Of a DNA stretch of 59,799 nucleotides, positions 24,746-34,199 are shown piece by piece. The notes under the pieces are model-generated. The model worked only from the letters and a program-made list of their open reading frames with translations, had not been told where the DNA came from and ran no database searches. Position numbers and translations under genes: made by a program. Positions within the stretch are counted from its first letter, which is position 1. Each line of letters starts with the position of its first letter. The stretch is from Alphaproteobacteria bacterium (GTDB lineage: Bacteria; Pseudomonadota; Alphaproteobacteria; Rhizobiales; Hyphomicrobiaceae). Where the stretch lies: positions 1 to 59,799 of the forward strand of contig JAHJSN010000107.1 in assembly GCA_018830445.1 (NCBI GenBank). Reading direction: 5' to 3'.

Positions 24746-26566
24746 TCAGAGCGGCCAGACCAGCAGGATCATCGGGACACCGACTGCAACGACGATGATC
24801 TCGAGCGGCAGGCCCATGCGCCAGTAATCGCCAAAGCGATAGCCACCGGGGCCCATGATCAGCGTGTTGTTCTTGTGCCCGATGGGGGTGAGGAAGGCGC
24901 AGCTGGCGGCGATCGCCACCGCCATCAGGAACGGATCGGGGTTGACGCCGAGGGAACGGGCGACTTCGACGGAGATGGGCGCGGCGACAAGTGCCGTGGC
25001 GGTGTTGTTCAAGACGTCCGAGAGCGTCATCGTCAGTGCCATGATTATGGTCAGGACGGCCCACGGCGGCAAACCTTGCGAGACGCCGACGATGCTTTCG
25101 GCAAGCACCTTCGAAGCTCCCGACGTCTCCAGGGCGGCGCCGATCGGGATGAGGGAAGCGATGAGAACCACCACTGGCCATTCGATCGTCTCGTAGATCT
25201 CCTTCAGCGGGACGATGCCAAAGAGGACATAGAGGACGCAGACCATTGCAAGGGCGATGGGCAGGTAGAGCAGTCCGAAACTCGATAGCGCAATCGCGGC
25301 GCCGAACAGCCCGGCAGCGAGTAGGGCCTTCGAGGTGTCCTTGACCTCAAGTCCGCGTTCGGCAAGCGGAAGCATGCCCCATTCGTCGATGAAGTCGCCG
25401 GTCCGGTTCTTGGGGCCGAGCAGCAATAGGACATCGCCGACGGCGACGGCCTCGCGGCGGACCCGCTTTTGCAGGCTCCTGCCCTCGCGCTGGATGCCGA
25501 CCAGCCAGATGCCGTGGTTATCGAACATGTTGAGCGAATTGCTTGAGCGCCGTTCGATCCTGGCGCCGGGACGGACAACCGCCTCGACCAATTCCAGATC
25601 GGCGCCGCGCAGTTTTTCGCGCTGATGTTCGGAATCGACGTAGGCAAGCTTATGCTCGGCAACGAAGTCGTCGAGGTTCTCGGCGGCGGCCTCGATCAGC
25701 ATAACGTCGCCAACGTTGAGTTTCGACCAGCCATGGCGTTTGTTGATGTAGCCGTGTTCCTGGATGACGTTGAGGATCTTGACGTCGCTTTTTCCGGCCA
25801 GTTCCTCGGCGGCGATCAGCTGCATTTCCGCGAAATCGGAACCTTCCTCGACGGTCAGTTCGGCGATGTAGTCGTTGAGCTTGAAGGCTTCATCGCCGGT
25901 ATCGGCACGGCCGGCAGAATTTGGGATCAGGCGCCAGCCGACAAGCGCGATGAAGGCAATGCCGGCGGCGGCGCAGACGATGCCGACGGGGGTGAAGTCG
26001 AACATCTCGAAGGGAGCGCCCAATTCGCGCTCGCGGTAGGTCGAAATGATGATGTTGGGCGGGGTGCCGATCAGCGTGACAAGCCCGCCGAGGATCGTGG
26101 CGAAGGATAACGGCATCAACGTCCAGGCCGGGGAGCGCTTGGCCTTGCGGGCGGCGCTGATATCGACCGGCATTAAAAGCGCGAGTGCGCCGACGTTGTT
26201 CATCAAACCCGAAAGCAGGCCGCCGACGCTGGACATTACCGCGATGTGCGAAGGAATCGAGCGGCCCGCGGATGTCAGGTGACGGGCGATGAAGTCGACG
26301 GCTCCCGAAGACGATAACCCGTAGCTGACGACCAGAACGAGGGCGATGATCATCGTGGCGGGATGGCCGAAGCCGTCAAATGCCTGGTCCTTGGGCACGG
26401 CTCCGATGATGACCCCAACGACGAGGGCGGCGAAGGCGACGACGTCATAGCGCCATCTTCCCCAGACGAGCAGGACGAGGACGCCCAAAAGAATACCAAG
26501 CACTTCGAGCTGGTCGGCTGTGAAGGGCCAATTCGAGATGTCGAGGATGTCGTTAAGTTCGATCAT
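24746..26566 (-). CDS. SLC13/DASS-family anion permease with two RCK_C-like domains
   Basis: About 606 residues from the ATG at 26566 (MIELNDILDISNWP). Two hydrophobic halves flank a central soluble part of about 200 residues (near 205-400) that reads as two TrkA-C/RCK_C domains: each has a stretch like AEMQLIAAEELAG...NVGDVMLIEAA and RRSSNSLNMFDNHGIWLVGI...VAVGDVLLLLG. Family motifs are the NNTATALVAAPI loop and TPIGHKNNTLIMGPGGY near the C-terminus. Such proteins carry sulfate, di- or tricarboxylates with Na+; the cytosolic domains may sense ligand or nucleotide. It has its own terminator. Confidence 0.87.
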   Translation of the reverse strand: MIELNDILDISNWPFTADQLEVLGILLGVLVLLVWGRWRYDVVAFAALVVGVIIGAVPKDQAFDGFGHPATMIIALVLVVSYGLSSSGAVDFIARHLTSAGRSIPSHIAVMSSVGGLLSGLMNNVGALALLMPVDISAARKAKRSPAWTLMPLSFATILGGLVTLIGTPPNIIISTYRERELGAPFEMFDFTPVGIVCAAAGIAFIALVGWRLIPNSAGRADTGDEAFKLNDYIAELTVEEGSDFAEMQLIAAEELAGKSDVKILNVIQEHGYINKRHGWSKLNVGDVMLIEAAAENLDDFVAEHKLAYVDSEHQREKLRGADLELVEAVVRPGARIERRSSNSLNMFDNHGIWLVGIQREGRSLQKRVRREAVAVGDVLLLLGPKNRTGDFIDEWGMLPLAERGLEVKDTSKALLAAGLFGAAIALSSFGLLYLPIALAMVCVLYVLFGIVPLKEIYETIEWPVVVLIASLIPIGAALETSGASKVLAESIVGVSQGLPPWAVLTIIMALTMTLSDVLNNTATALVAAPISVEVARSLGVNPDPFLMAVAIAASCAFLTPIGHKNNTLIMGPGGYRFGDYWRMGLPLEIIVVAVGVPMILLVWPL

Positions 26567-26815
26567 GGCGCGGAGTGTTGCCGCACTGGGTGTCGTCTCG
26601 CAACCCCGGAAATGAAAATCAGATGTGTTGTTTGCGCAGCGCGATGGACTGGCTTGCAAGTGGGTGCAGTGGCTTCAAACCAGACGGCAAGCAAGCGAGG
26701 TCGGAGGGTAGGCATGTAACGACGGCATCGCGCGGCAAGGTTGCGTGAGAGAACAAAGCGCGCTCGAAAATTCACATGGTGCCAATTGGGTTGCACGGGG
26801 CAGCGATTTGCCGGT

Positions 26816-26860
26816 CAGAGCCTTGCCGGCCAGAGCCTTGCCGGCCAGAGCCTTGCCCGA
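26816..26860. repeat. 15-bp tandem repeat, three copies
   Basis: CAGAGCCTTGCCGGC occurs twice in a row and a third time with changes at the end (CAGAGCCTTGCCCGA). It lies in non-coding sequence; slipped-strand duplication is the simplest origin. Confidence 0.85.
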
Positions 26861-26900
26861 ATGGCTTTGCCGATACCTGATGGCGCAATTTGATGCACGA

Positions 26901-26934
26901 AAGCCGCACCCGCCGATAAGACGAGGTGCGGCTT
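26901..26934 (-). terminator. terminator-like hairpin after the Cys-repeat gene
   Basis: AAGCCGCAC (26901-26909) pairs with GTGCGGCTT (26926-26934) over 9 bp. It lies 43 nt past the stop of the gene at 26978-27232, with a weak T-run. Confidence 0.55.
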
Positions 26935-26977
26935 GCGAACGCCGGCGTCAAAGTTGCCGGCGGTCAAGCAGGGTGCG

Positions 26978-27232
26978 TCAGCGGCCGAAGCCGGCGCTGG
27001 CGAGTTTCATCTGGCAACCCAGCCCCAGCCTGGTGAAGTTGCGCCGGACGCAGCTTTTGACCTTGGCAATGGTCGGATCCTTGACCGTACAGAGGCGGCG
27101 GACGTCGGGCTCGCATGCGGCGCGAAGTGCGGGTGTGACTTCCTTGGGAAGCTTCAAGTCTTCGGCTCCCGCTGTGGCGACCGCGAGAGCCGAAGCGGCC
27201 AGAGTTACAAAGAGTACAACTGTCGATTTCAT
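26978..27232 (-). CDS. small secreted cysteine-repeat protein
   Basis: 84 residues: signal peptide (STVVLFVTLAASALAVATAGAE, quoted only to mark residues 3-24 in part) followed by one compact domain. The spacing of its Cys residues, ACEPDVRRLC...VKSCVRRN...LGCQMKL, fits the cysteine-rich GLG1-type repeat (C-x5-RLC-...-C-...-C) that is common in short periplasmic proteins of Rhizobia-like bacteria. Two disulfides are expected. Function is unknown. A hairpin follows the stop codon. Confidence 0.65.
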   Translation of the reverse strand: MKSTVVLFVTLAASALAVATAGAEDLKLPKEVTPALRAACEPDVRRLCTVKDPTIAKVKSCVRRNFTRLGLGCQMKLASAGFGR

Positions 27233-27372
27233 TCATTTGCCCCCATTTCCGGAACTAAAAGAGCGCTTCGTGGTCGCTTAACAGCCAACGCAAAGCCGCA
27301 ACAATTGGGCCAATTGCTGCACTGCGGCATGAAACCGCGTCCGGTAGGCTTAATGTTGTGTATGAACGATGC

Positions 27373-28875
<1,503 letters not shown>

Positions 28876-29027
28876 CGGTCGTCCTTGGAATATTCGGGCT
28901 TGGAGGATTAAGGCGGCAAACCGCTACGGCGGCAGCGCGCGTGTGGTGTGGTCGGGAGAGAGCAAAGGGTCCGGCAGGCCATAGCACCGAATACGCCTTA
29001 TGCCTATTGCCGGAAGGCGGCGCCGCC

Positions 29028-29516
29028 TCAGTCTTTCAAGGACGGTTCGAAGCCGACGGCGGACAGAATTTTCGGCAAAACTTCGTTGATGCGCACCGAG
29101 TCGACGTCGTCCTTGTGGAGCACTTCTGCTGCCCCCGCTTCCATCAAATCCTTGCGGCGATTGCGGGTGGCTATTCCGCTGACGACGACGATCGGTCCTT
29201 CGAAGCCAATGCGGCGAAGGTAGGGGATCGACTCATGGGCGCGGTCCGCTGAGAGTTTCAAGTCGTCATCGAGCAGTATCAGCTGCGGCGTCTTCTTCAT
29301 GACTTCGTCGATGGCGCCGGAGAGCGTAGTGGCTTCGCGGACGTTGATGTCGTAGCCGAACATCAGATGAAGCGTGGCGCGCAGACGCTTGATATCCATC
29401 GTCTCATCATCGACGACGAGAACTTCGGTCAATTTCGGCAGGCCGGATAGCGATTTCGCGAGGCCGCTCTTTTTGTCGAGGAAGTCCCCGCCGGATGTGG
29501 ACGATGACTCTGCCAT
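29028..29516 (-). CDS. single-domain response regulator (receiver)
   Basis: 162 residues. A 30-residue Ser/Lys-rich N-terminal arm leads to a receiver domain: EVLVVDDETMD with the acidic pair, LILLDDDLKLS with the phospho-acceptor Asp, IVVVSGIA with the switch Ser and EVLHKDDVDS with the conserved Lys. There is no output domain. It lies 221 bp downstream of the histidine kinase in the same direction, making it the likely phosphorylation partner, with an output by protein contact. It is the last gene of the GTPase/OmpA cluster. Confidence 0.85.
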   Translation of the reverse strand: MAESSSTSGGDFLDKKSGLAKSLSGLPKLTEVLVVDDETMDIKRLRATLHLMFGYDINVREATTLSGAIDEVMKKTPQLILLDDDLKLSADRAHESIPYLRRIGFEGPIVVVSGIATRNRRKDLMEAGAAEVLHKDDVDSVRINEVLPKILSAVGFEPSLKD

Positions 29517-29737
29517 TTGTGTTCTCCTTCGGGCGGAGGCGGGCGGTTGCGGCTGATATGGTGCTGAAGCGGACCGGGTCGGTCAACGGTGGTCGTCAAG
29601 TTTCGCAAGCAAGTGCGACTTCGAGTTGTTGCAGGAAACACGCGGAGTTGCAATCTCGCCATACTTACTGCCTGAAGTGAGTTGGCGTCGTTTGAAATTG
29701 ACCGGCGACTGGCGACCGGCGACTGGCGTCGCGTATG

Positions 29738-30976
29738 TCAATCCAGCTTCAGCGGCCAGGATACCCGGAAGGTTGATCCGCGCGACCATTCGGGGGCGGA
29801 TGTGAGGCTCAATCGGCCGCCTACCGCCTCGATGGTGCGCTTGACGAACGCCAGTCCCATGCCGTGGGAGCTTTCCGTGTTCTCCGGATGCGCTGCCGAG
29901 GACTGCCTGGAGAAACTCCGAAACGGGTAGAATACGGCTTCCTGGAGGGTTGCCGGAATACCGGGGCCGTCGTCTTCGATCGAGATTTCAAGGGTATCGG
30001 TGGAGGTGGTGGCATTGATGCCGATCGTGCTTGCATCCGGCCGGTCGTGATGCTTGATCGCGTTATCGATCAGGTTGCGAACGACGAGGTCGAGCGGGGC
30101 GACATAGGTTTCGATCACCGGCCATTGACCGCCGATGTGCAAATTCATTCCCGCCGGGCGCGGCAGAGACGCTGAAATTCCCTCAACGAGGGCGCGGGTG
30201 TCGCATGGCTCCAGAATTTCCTTCTTTCTGCCGACGCTGGCATAATCCAGGAGCTCCGAGAGCATTGTCGACATGCGGCGCGACTGCTTCTTGAGTGCTT
30301 CGCACGCGGTACGCGCGGCTTCGGGCTCGTCATCGTCGATGGCCTTCTCGATATCCTCGGCGAGATATCGCAATGCGCGCATGGGTGCCTTCAGGTCGTG
30401 GGATATGACGGTCGCGAAGTCTTCAAGGTCGCGGTTGGTGATTTCGAGTTCGGCGTTGACGCGGTCGAGTTCGAGTTTTTTCTGTTCGATATCCTCCAGC
30501 AGCATGTGGCGGTCGCGTTGCAGGCGTGCCACGGCGACTTCCGTGGAATGGGTTCCGGGGCGAGTTACGAGCAGGAGAAATTCGCAGCCGTTGTCCTCGG
30601 AGTGAATTTCCTCAGATCCGTTCGTGGAGGCCGGGTTGTCCGCGGCCACCACTGCGGTGTGCCGGAAAATCACGATATCGATCCTCGGGGCCGGCGTGCC
30701 ATCCGCGTCGATCAGCATGATACCAGGCAGTTCGAACGAGGTGCTGCCGTCGCAGGGCAGCGCGTGGATGTCGTCTTCGTAGTCGGCCAGAACGGGCAGA
30801 CCGGAACTGAGCGGCTCGCCGACCTGCAACTGGGGTGTCAGTTCGCCGAAGCGGCCGGAAACGAAAAGATCGCGATCGAGCCAGGCCATTGTGTAAATGT
30901 GGTTGCGGGCCAGCAGAAGTCCGGCGCTGAGGAGTGGTGCGGGGGCGGGCACAGGTGCGGTTGGTTTGCGTTCCAT
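29738..30976 (-). CDS. sensor histidine kinase, soluble, PAS-like N-terminus
   Basis: About 412 residues from the ATG at 30976, 10 nt after the GTPase stop and preceded by AGGGGC; the longer frame to 31192 overlaps the GTPase gene. Residues about 24-140 form a PAS-like sensor (WLDRDLFVSGRFGELTP, GIMLIDADG). A coiled linker (residues 150-185) leads to the HisKA domain with His193 in ATVISHDLKAPMRAL. The ATPase domain has NLIDNAIKHHD (N-box), EDDGPGIP and HGMGLAFVKR. No transmembrane helix is seen, so sensing is cytosolic, possibly of the adjacent GTPase or membrane protein. Confidence 0.85.
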   Translation of the reverse strand: MERKPTAPVPAPAPLLSAGLLLARNHIYTMAWLDRDLFVSGRFGELTPQLQVGEPLSSGLPVLADYEDDIHALPCDGSTSFELPGIMLIDADGTPAPRIDIVIFRHTAVVAADNPASTNGSEEIHSEDNGCEFLLLVTRPGTHSTEVAVARLQRDRHMLLEDIEQKKLELDRVNAELEITNRDLEDFATVISHDLKAPMRALRYLAEDIEKAIDDDEPEAARTACEALKKQSRRMSTMLSELLDYASVGRKKEILEPCDTRALVEGISASLPRPAGMNLHIGGQWPVIETYVAPLDLVVRNLIDNAIKHHDRPDASTIGINATTSTDTLEISIEDDGPGIPATLQEAVFYPFRSFSRQSSAAHPENTESSHGMGLAFVKRTIEAVGGRLSLTSAPEWSRGSTFRVSWPLKLD

Positions 30977-30986
30977 GGCGGTGCCC

Positions 30987-31493
30987 CTAGAGGCCACGAC
31001 GGATAATGCCGTCGGCAACGGAGTGGAAAGCCAGTTCGACATTGTCGCCGGACTTGGCGCTGGTTCGCAGCGGGCGGTCATGGTGTTTTTCGTGGCCGGC
31101 GGGCAGATCGATCGGCTGATCGGGAGAGAACAGATCGGATTTGTTGAGCAACAACCTGTAGGGACGCCCGGGCATGGCTGCCCGCCAGCCATTGCTGAGC
31201 GAGGTCATGGCCAACAGCGTTGCCGGTCGCGTCGCATCGGCAACGATCAGCGCGGCTGCGGCGTTCTTGAGGTAGACGCTTGAGAAGATCGTCTCGCCAA
31301 AGTTGCCGTCGGTATCCCAGATGAGCAGAGTGAGAGCGGGCCGGATGTCCGTTTCGGGCAGGTTGTGGGTATATATCTCAACGTTGATCGTCGGCATGTA
31401 ATCGGTACGAAAGCGTCCGGAAACGAAGCGATTGACAAGGGAAGTCTTGCCGACGCCGATTTCACCCAGAAGCATGACCTTTTTTGATGCCAC
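30987..31493 (-). CDS. Ras/Rab-like small GTPase (prokaryotic)
   Basis: About 168 residues from a GTG at 31493 with GAAGGA nine nt upstream; an ATG at 31568 would add 25 residues. All G boxes are visible: G1 GEIGVGKTS (residues 10-18), G2 Thr35 in YMPTIN, G3 WDTDGN (60-64), G4 NKSD (117-120) and G5 TSAK (144-147). The G3 box deviates from DTAGQE: Asp replaces Ala and Asn takes the place of the catalytic Gln. There is no C-terminal lipidation Cys. It is a stand-alone signalling GTPase of the Ras superfamily. The kinase gene follows 10 nt later. Confidence 0.85.
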   Translation of the reverse strand: MASKKVMLLGEIGVGKTSLVNRFVSGRFRTDYMPTINVEIYTHNLPETDIRPALTLLIWDTDGNFGETIFSSVYLKNAAAALIVADATRPATLLAMTSLSNGWRAAMPGRPYRLLLNKSDLFSPDQPIDLPAGHEKHHDRPLRTSAKSGDNVELAFHSVADGIIRRGL

Positions 31494-31574
31494 CGAACCT
31501 GTTTCCTTCAACCGGTCGTGTTGCCCGGCGATGATTGCCGGGGACGCGGCGCGTTGCGAACCAGCCAAGGTCAG

Positions 31575-31673
31575 CTAGTGTGGCGTCGCGCCTTAATTGA
31601 CCTGTTGGTGCCGCACAGGAGTTGTCAATTGAGGCGCGCTGAACGCCACACTAAGCCATTGTTTTCGCTAGTG
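31575..31673. repeat. 99-bp CTAG-bounded palindromic element, copy 2 (inverted)
   Basis: Exact reverse complement of 41-139 over 99 bp. Its right end CGCTAGTG coincides with the left end of the next element, so the two share the CTAGTG at 31668-31673. It lies directly upstream of the GTPase gene and downstream of the OmpA-domain gene. Confidence 0.9.
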
Positions 31674-31731
31674 CTCCGACTCTGACATATGGTTCCCTGC
31701 CGGGAACCTGAATGTCAGCCCGGAACATTAG
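31668..31731. repeat. 64-bp palindromic element, CTGACAT type, copy 1
   Basis: The arms CTGACAT / ATGTCAG enclose GGTTCCC / GGGAACC, giving a long hairpin. The unit runs from CTAGTG to CATTAG and recurs at 59660-59723 with two substitutions in 64 bp. The following linker with ATTGTGTTCTGGAT is also shared. Confidence 0.85.
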
Positions 31732-31746
31732 GCAACTTTTTATTGT

Positions 31747-31766
31747 GTTCTGGATCAAACATTTGA
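31747..31766. repeat. left arm of a truncated palindromic element
   Basis: GTTCTGGATCAAACATTTGA matches the left arm of the hairpin at 59740-59799 apart from a 3-nt insertion there. The right arm is missing here; the sequence passes straight into the next element, so this copy appears deleted or recombined. Confidence 0.7.
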
Positions 31767-31772
31767 TTCCCG

Positions 31773-31837
31773 TTGCACCAAACGTTTGGCATCGAGCCAA
31801 GCCGCAAGTGGGGACCAAACGTTAGGTGCGCACCACT
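31773..31837. repeat. 65-bp palindromic element, CACCAAACGTTTGG type, copy 2
   Basis: Matches 6792-6856 with two substitutions in 65 bp. It ends CACCACTAG and lies 5 nt past the stop codon of the OmpA-domain gene, whose TAG is part of a second CTAG (31843-31846). Confidence 0.85.
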
Positions 31838-31842
31838 AGGAT

Positions 31843-34068
31843 CTAGGGCAATTCCCCGACGAATGCGAATTCGAATTCGACCCGGCGGTTGGGGCTCGAT
31901 TCACCGACAATGCTCGAAATGTCCTTGGCATCGAGACGGCCGACGGCAATCAGCCGGTCTTCCGGAACGCCGCGGGTGATGAGCGCGCGGCGCACGAGTT
32001 CGGCGCGATCCCGCGACAGGGGCGAATTCTGACGCGAGCTTCCCTGTTCGTCGGTGAAACCGACAACGCGCACGCTTGCTGTCGTGGCCTGCATGAGTTC
32101 AGCCAGTTCGTCGAGGTGGGCGGACGCCATCTGCGGATTGCGAAAGCGTGTATCGTTCGAAAAGAAGACCGCATGATCGCGTATCCATTCGGCGAGCTTC
32201 TCATGCGGCGTCGGCCCGGCCGGAGGCGGGGGGGCGATGACGACCGGCGGCGGGGCCTCGATGACAACAGGCGGCGGGGGTTTGATCGTGGAAGCTTGCG
32301 CGAGCGCGACCAGGAGAGTTGCAAACTGTTCGGTCTGGATGGCCATGGCCTCGGCCTCGGACAATAGCCCGCCAGTCGATTCCACGATCGCGGGCCGGGC
32401 GGCTGAGTGGGGCTGTGGCTGTCCGCTATCGAGGAGGCGCGCGAGATTGACGGCGCTGGCGGCGAGTGTGGTACGCAATTCGACGAGGTTGTCGGCCAGC
32501 TCGCGGTTCTCGACGGCGAAATTTCCGTCGGAATTGGTCGAGGCCTTCCTGCGAAGCTCGGCGAGTTGACTGCGCACCGCGCTGATGTCGCCGGCAGCGG
32601 CCCGCACAAGGTTCTTTTTCGAATTTTCTTCGACGTTTTGAGTGAGCCGATCGAAGCTCTCAGGCAACGTTTCCAGTCTGTTCAAGGCACGCGATGTGCT
32701 GCGTTCAAAGGCTTCGCGGGCGACCCGGCGTTCGAAGGCTGCGAGGTCCTCGCGCAGGGTTGCGATCTGAGGCGTGGTGTCGGGGGCGGTCGGTACGATT
32801 GTCAGTTCGTCGGTGACGACAGTACCCGACAGCGCGTCCTTGAGGTCCGCGATGATTTCAGATTTCGCCGCCGCCGATGGTGCGAGACCGGCAAGCGAGA
32901 TGGCGGTGCCATAGTCGGCGACCTGCAGGCGGACCGGATAGCCGCGCATCGATTCGGTCTGAGCTATGACGGTATTTGCGCGTTCGCGGACCCACTCGGT
33001 GGTGAAGTGGCGATAGCCGTACCAGGCGATCCAGGCGGCGGCGAGAAGGGCGACGAGCCATGCCACCGCTTTCAGGATGAGCCAGCCGGTGTTGTCGTTC
33101 TCGACCTGCGTTCTGACGTCTGCAACGCGCGTTTCGATGCGTTCGGCAACCTCGGACAACAAGGCGTTGCGGTGCGCCGGTGTCGACGTTTCGTCGGCGA
33201 GCCCATCAAGTGCGTCGTGGCGGTGTTCGAGAGTGTCGATGAACTCGGCATCGATCATGCGCTCGACGGCTGCGTTCGAAACGCCGCTGCATTTGGCGGC
33301 AAGCAACAACAGAGGAGACGCGCGCAAATAGACCTGCGACGTGTTGAAATCGATCTGGCGCAGTGCGGAGCCGTCATCGGAAAAGGCTTCGAGGGAAAAC
33401 TCGTTGATGGCGGTGAGGATGCCGCTCATCACCTGATCCCGGTCGTGACGCAGGCTGCTAACCGGCCATCGGGCAAGCAATTCGCCGGAGCCTCGGCGGA
33501 TCAGGTAGATTTCCTCGACCTGCAACTGCTGGGCCTGGACCAGCGCGAGTTCGGCCATCGAGTGGCCGCTTACCAAACTCTTGAAGCGCAACATGGCCGG
33601 GTTGGCCGACATTTGATTGTTGATGCGCTCGGAAAGTTCGCGGATGGCGCTGGCGACATATGCCTGAACGAGGCGGCCGGTTATCGGGTAAAGGGCCTCG
33701 ACCAGTTCGTCCTGGCTTTCGTGGATCTCGCGCTTGATGGTCCGCACGACAAGCGGGGCGACGGCGGCGGAAAGTTCGTCGTGGTGGCTGACTTCTGCTT
33801 CGGCGAGGGCGCGGTCGAGGACATCGGCGACACTCTTGCGAAAGCGGTCCTCGGTGCCGGCGCGGGTGAAGACGGCTTCGATCTGGGCCTTGACTTCGTT
33901 ACGGAAGGCGGCGTCGGTTGCCGCAACGCGATCCAGATCGCGGGCAAGGGCGGTGCGCTGATCGGTTCCCAGTTTCGCGACCGCCTCGATGCGGCGCTGA
34001 AGTTCGATCAGGGTGCGTGATTCAGTGTCAAAGAGCAGTTCTTTGAGTTTGGTGACGCCATTCGACAT
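31843..34068 (-). CDS. inner-membrane protein with roadblock/longin-like segment and C-terminal OmpA domain
   Basis: 741 residues. Residues 1-330 are cytosolic, mainly helical. The part at about 184-262 (VEEIYLIRRGSGELLARW, then SGILTAINEF, then VYLRASPLLLLAAKCSG) has the beta-beta-alpha-beta-beta pattern of roadblock/longin GTPase-binding modules. One membrane helix (about 328-350) follows, then a BON-like stretch (RGYPVRLQVADYGTAISLAG), a helical linker, a proline-rich spacer (near 590-610) and a C-terminal OmpA/MotB peptidoglycan-binding domain (VVGFTDEQGSSRQN, LSRDRAELVRRAL, NRRVEFEF). It could link a cytosolic GTPase state to the cell wall. The GTPase, kinase and receiver genes follow on the same strand. 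Confidence 0.8.
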   Translation of the reverse strand: MSNGVTKLKELLFDTESRTLIELQRRIEAVAKLGTDQRTALARDLDRVAATDAAFRNEVKAQIEAVFTRAGTEDRFRKSVADVLDRALAEAEVSHHDELSAAVAPLVVRTIKREIHESQDELVEALYPITGRLVQAYVASAIRELSERINNQMSANPAMLRFKSLVSGHSMAELALVQAQQLQVEEIYLIRRGSGELLARWPVSSLRHDRDQVMSGILTAINEFSLEAFSDDGSALRQIDFNTSQVYLRASPLLLLAAKCSGVSNAAVERMIDAEFIDTLEHRHDALDGLADETSTPAHRNALLSEVAERIETRVADVRTQVENDNTGWLILKAVAWLVALLAAAWIAWYGYRHFTTEWVRERANTVIAQTESMRGYPVRLQVADYGTAISLAGLAPSAAAKSEIIADLKDALSGTVVTDELTIVPTAPDTTPQIATLREDLAAFERRVAREAFERSTSRALNRLETLPESFDRLTQNVEENSKKNLVRAAAGDISAVRSQLAELRRKASTNSDGNFAVENRELADNLVELRTTLAASAVNLARLLDSGQPQPHSAARPAIVESTGGLLSEAEAMAIQTEQFATLLVALAQASTIKPPPPVVIEAPPPVVIAPPPPAGPTPHEKLAEWIRDHAVFFSNDTRFRNPQMASAHLDELAELMQATTASVRVVGFTDEQGSSRQNSPLSRDRAELVRRALITRGVPEDRLIAVGRLDAKDISSIVGESSPNRRVEFEFAFVGELP

Positions 34069-34199
34069 GGACTGCTCATCCGTAATTCAGTTGGTTGGAA
34101 GGGGCCGGCGCTGGCAAGCGTGCTGCGGCGGTAGGGTTCTCTGGAGCCGGTTTCGGGCGGTCACGGGCTTCCAGCGCCAGGCGGCCCCGGAGCAGTCGG

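Larger units (their letters stand above)
26567..26977. other. 411-bp intergenic region with triplet repeat and hairpin
   Basis: Between two minus-strand genes. It contains a 15-bp tandem triplet (26816-26860) and a terminator-like hairpin (26901-26934). A plus-strand frame of 178 codons here has no recognisable feature and is not called. Confidence 0.5.

Noticed and set aside
26745-27281. A 178-codon plus-strand frame across the 15-bp repeats
   Set aside because: Very basic, Ala/Arg-rich translation, antisense to the small Cys-repeat gene, with no ribosome site.
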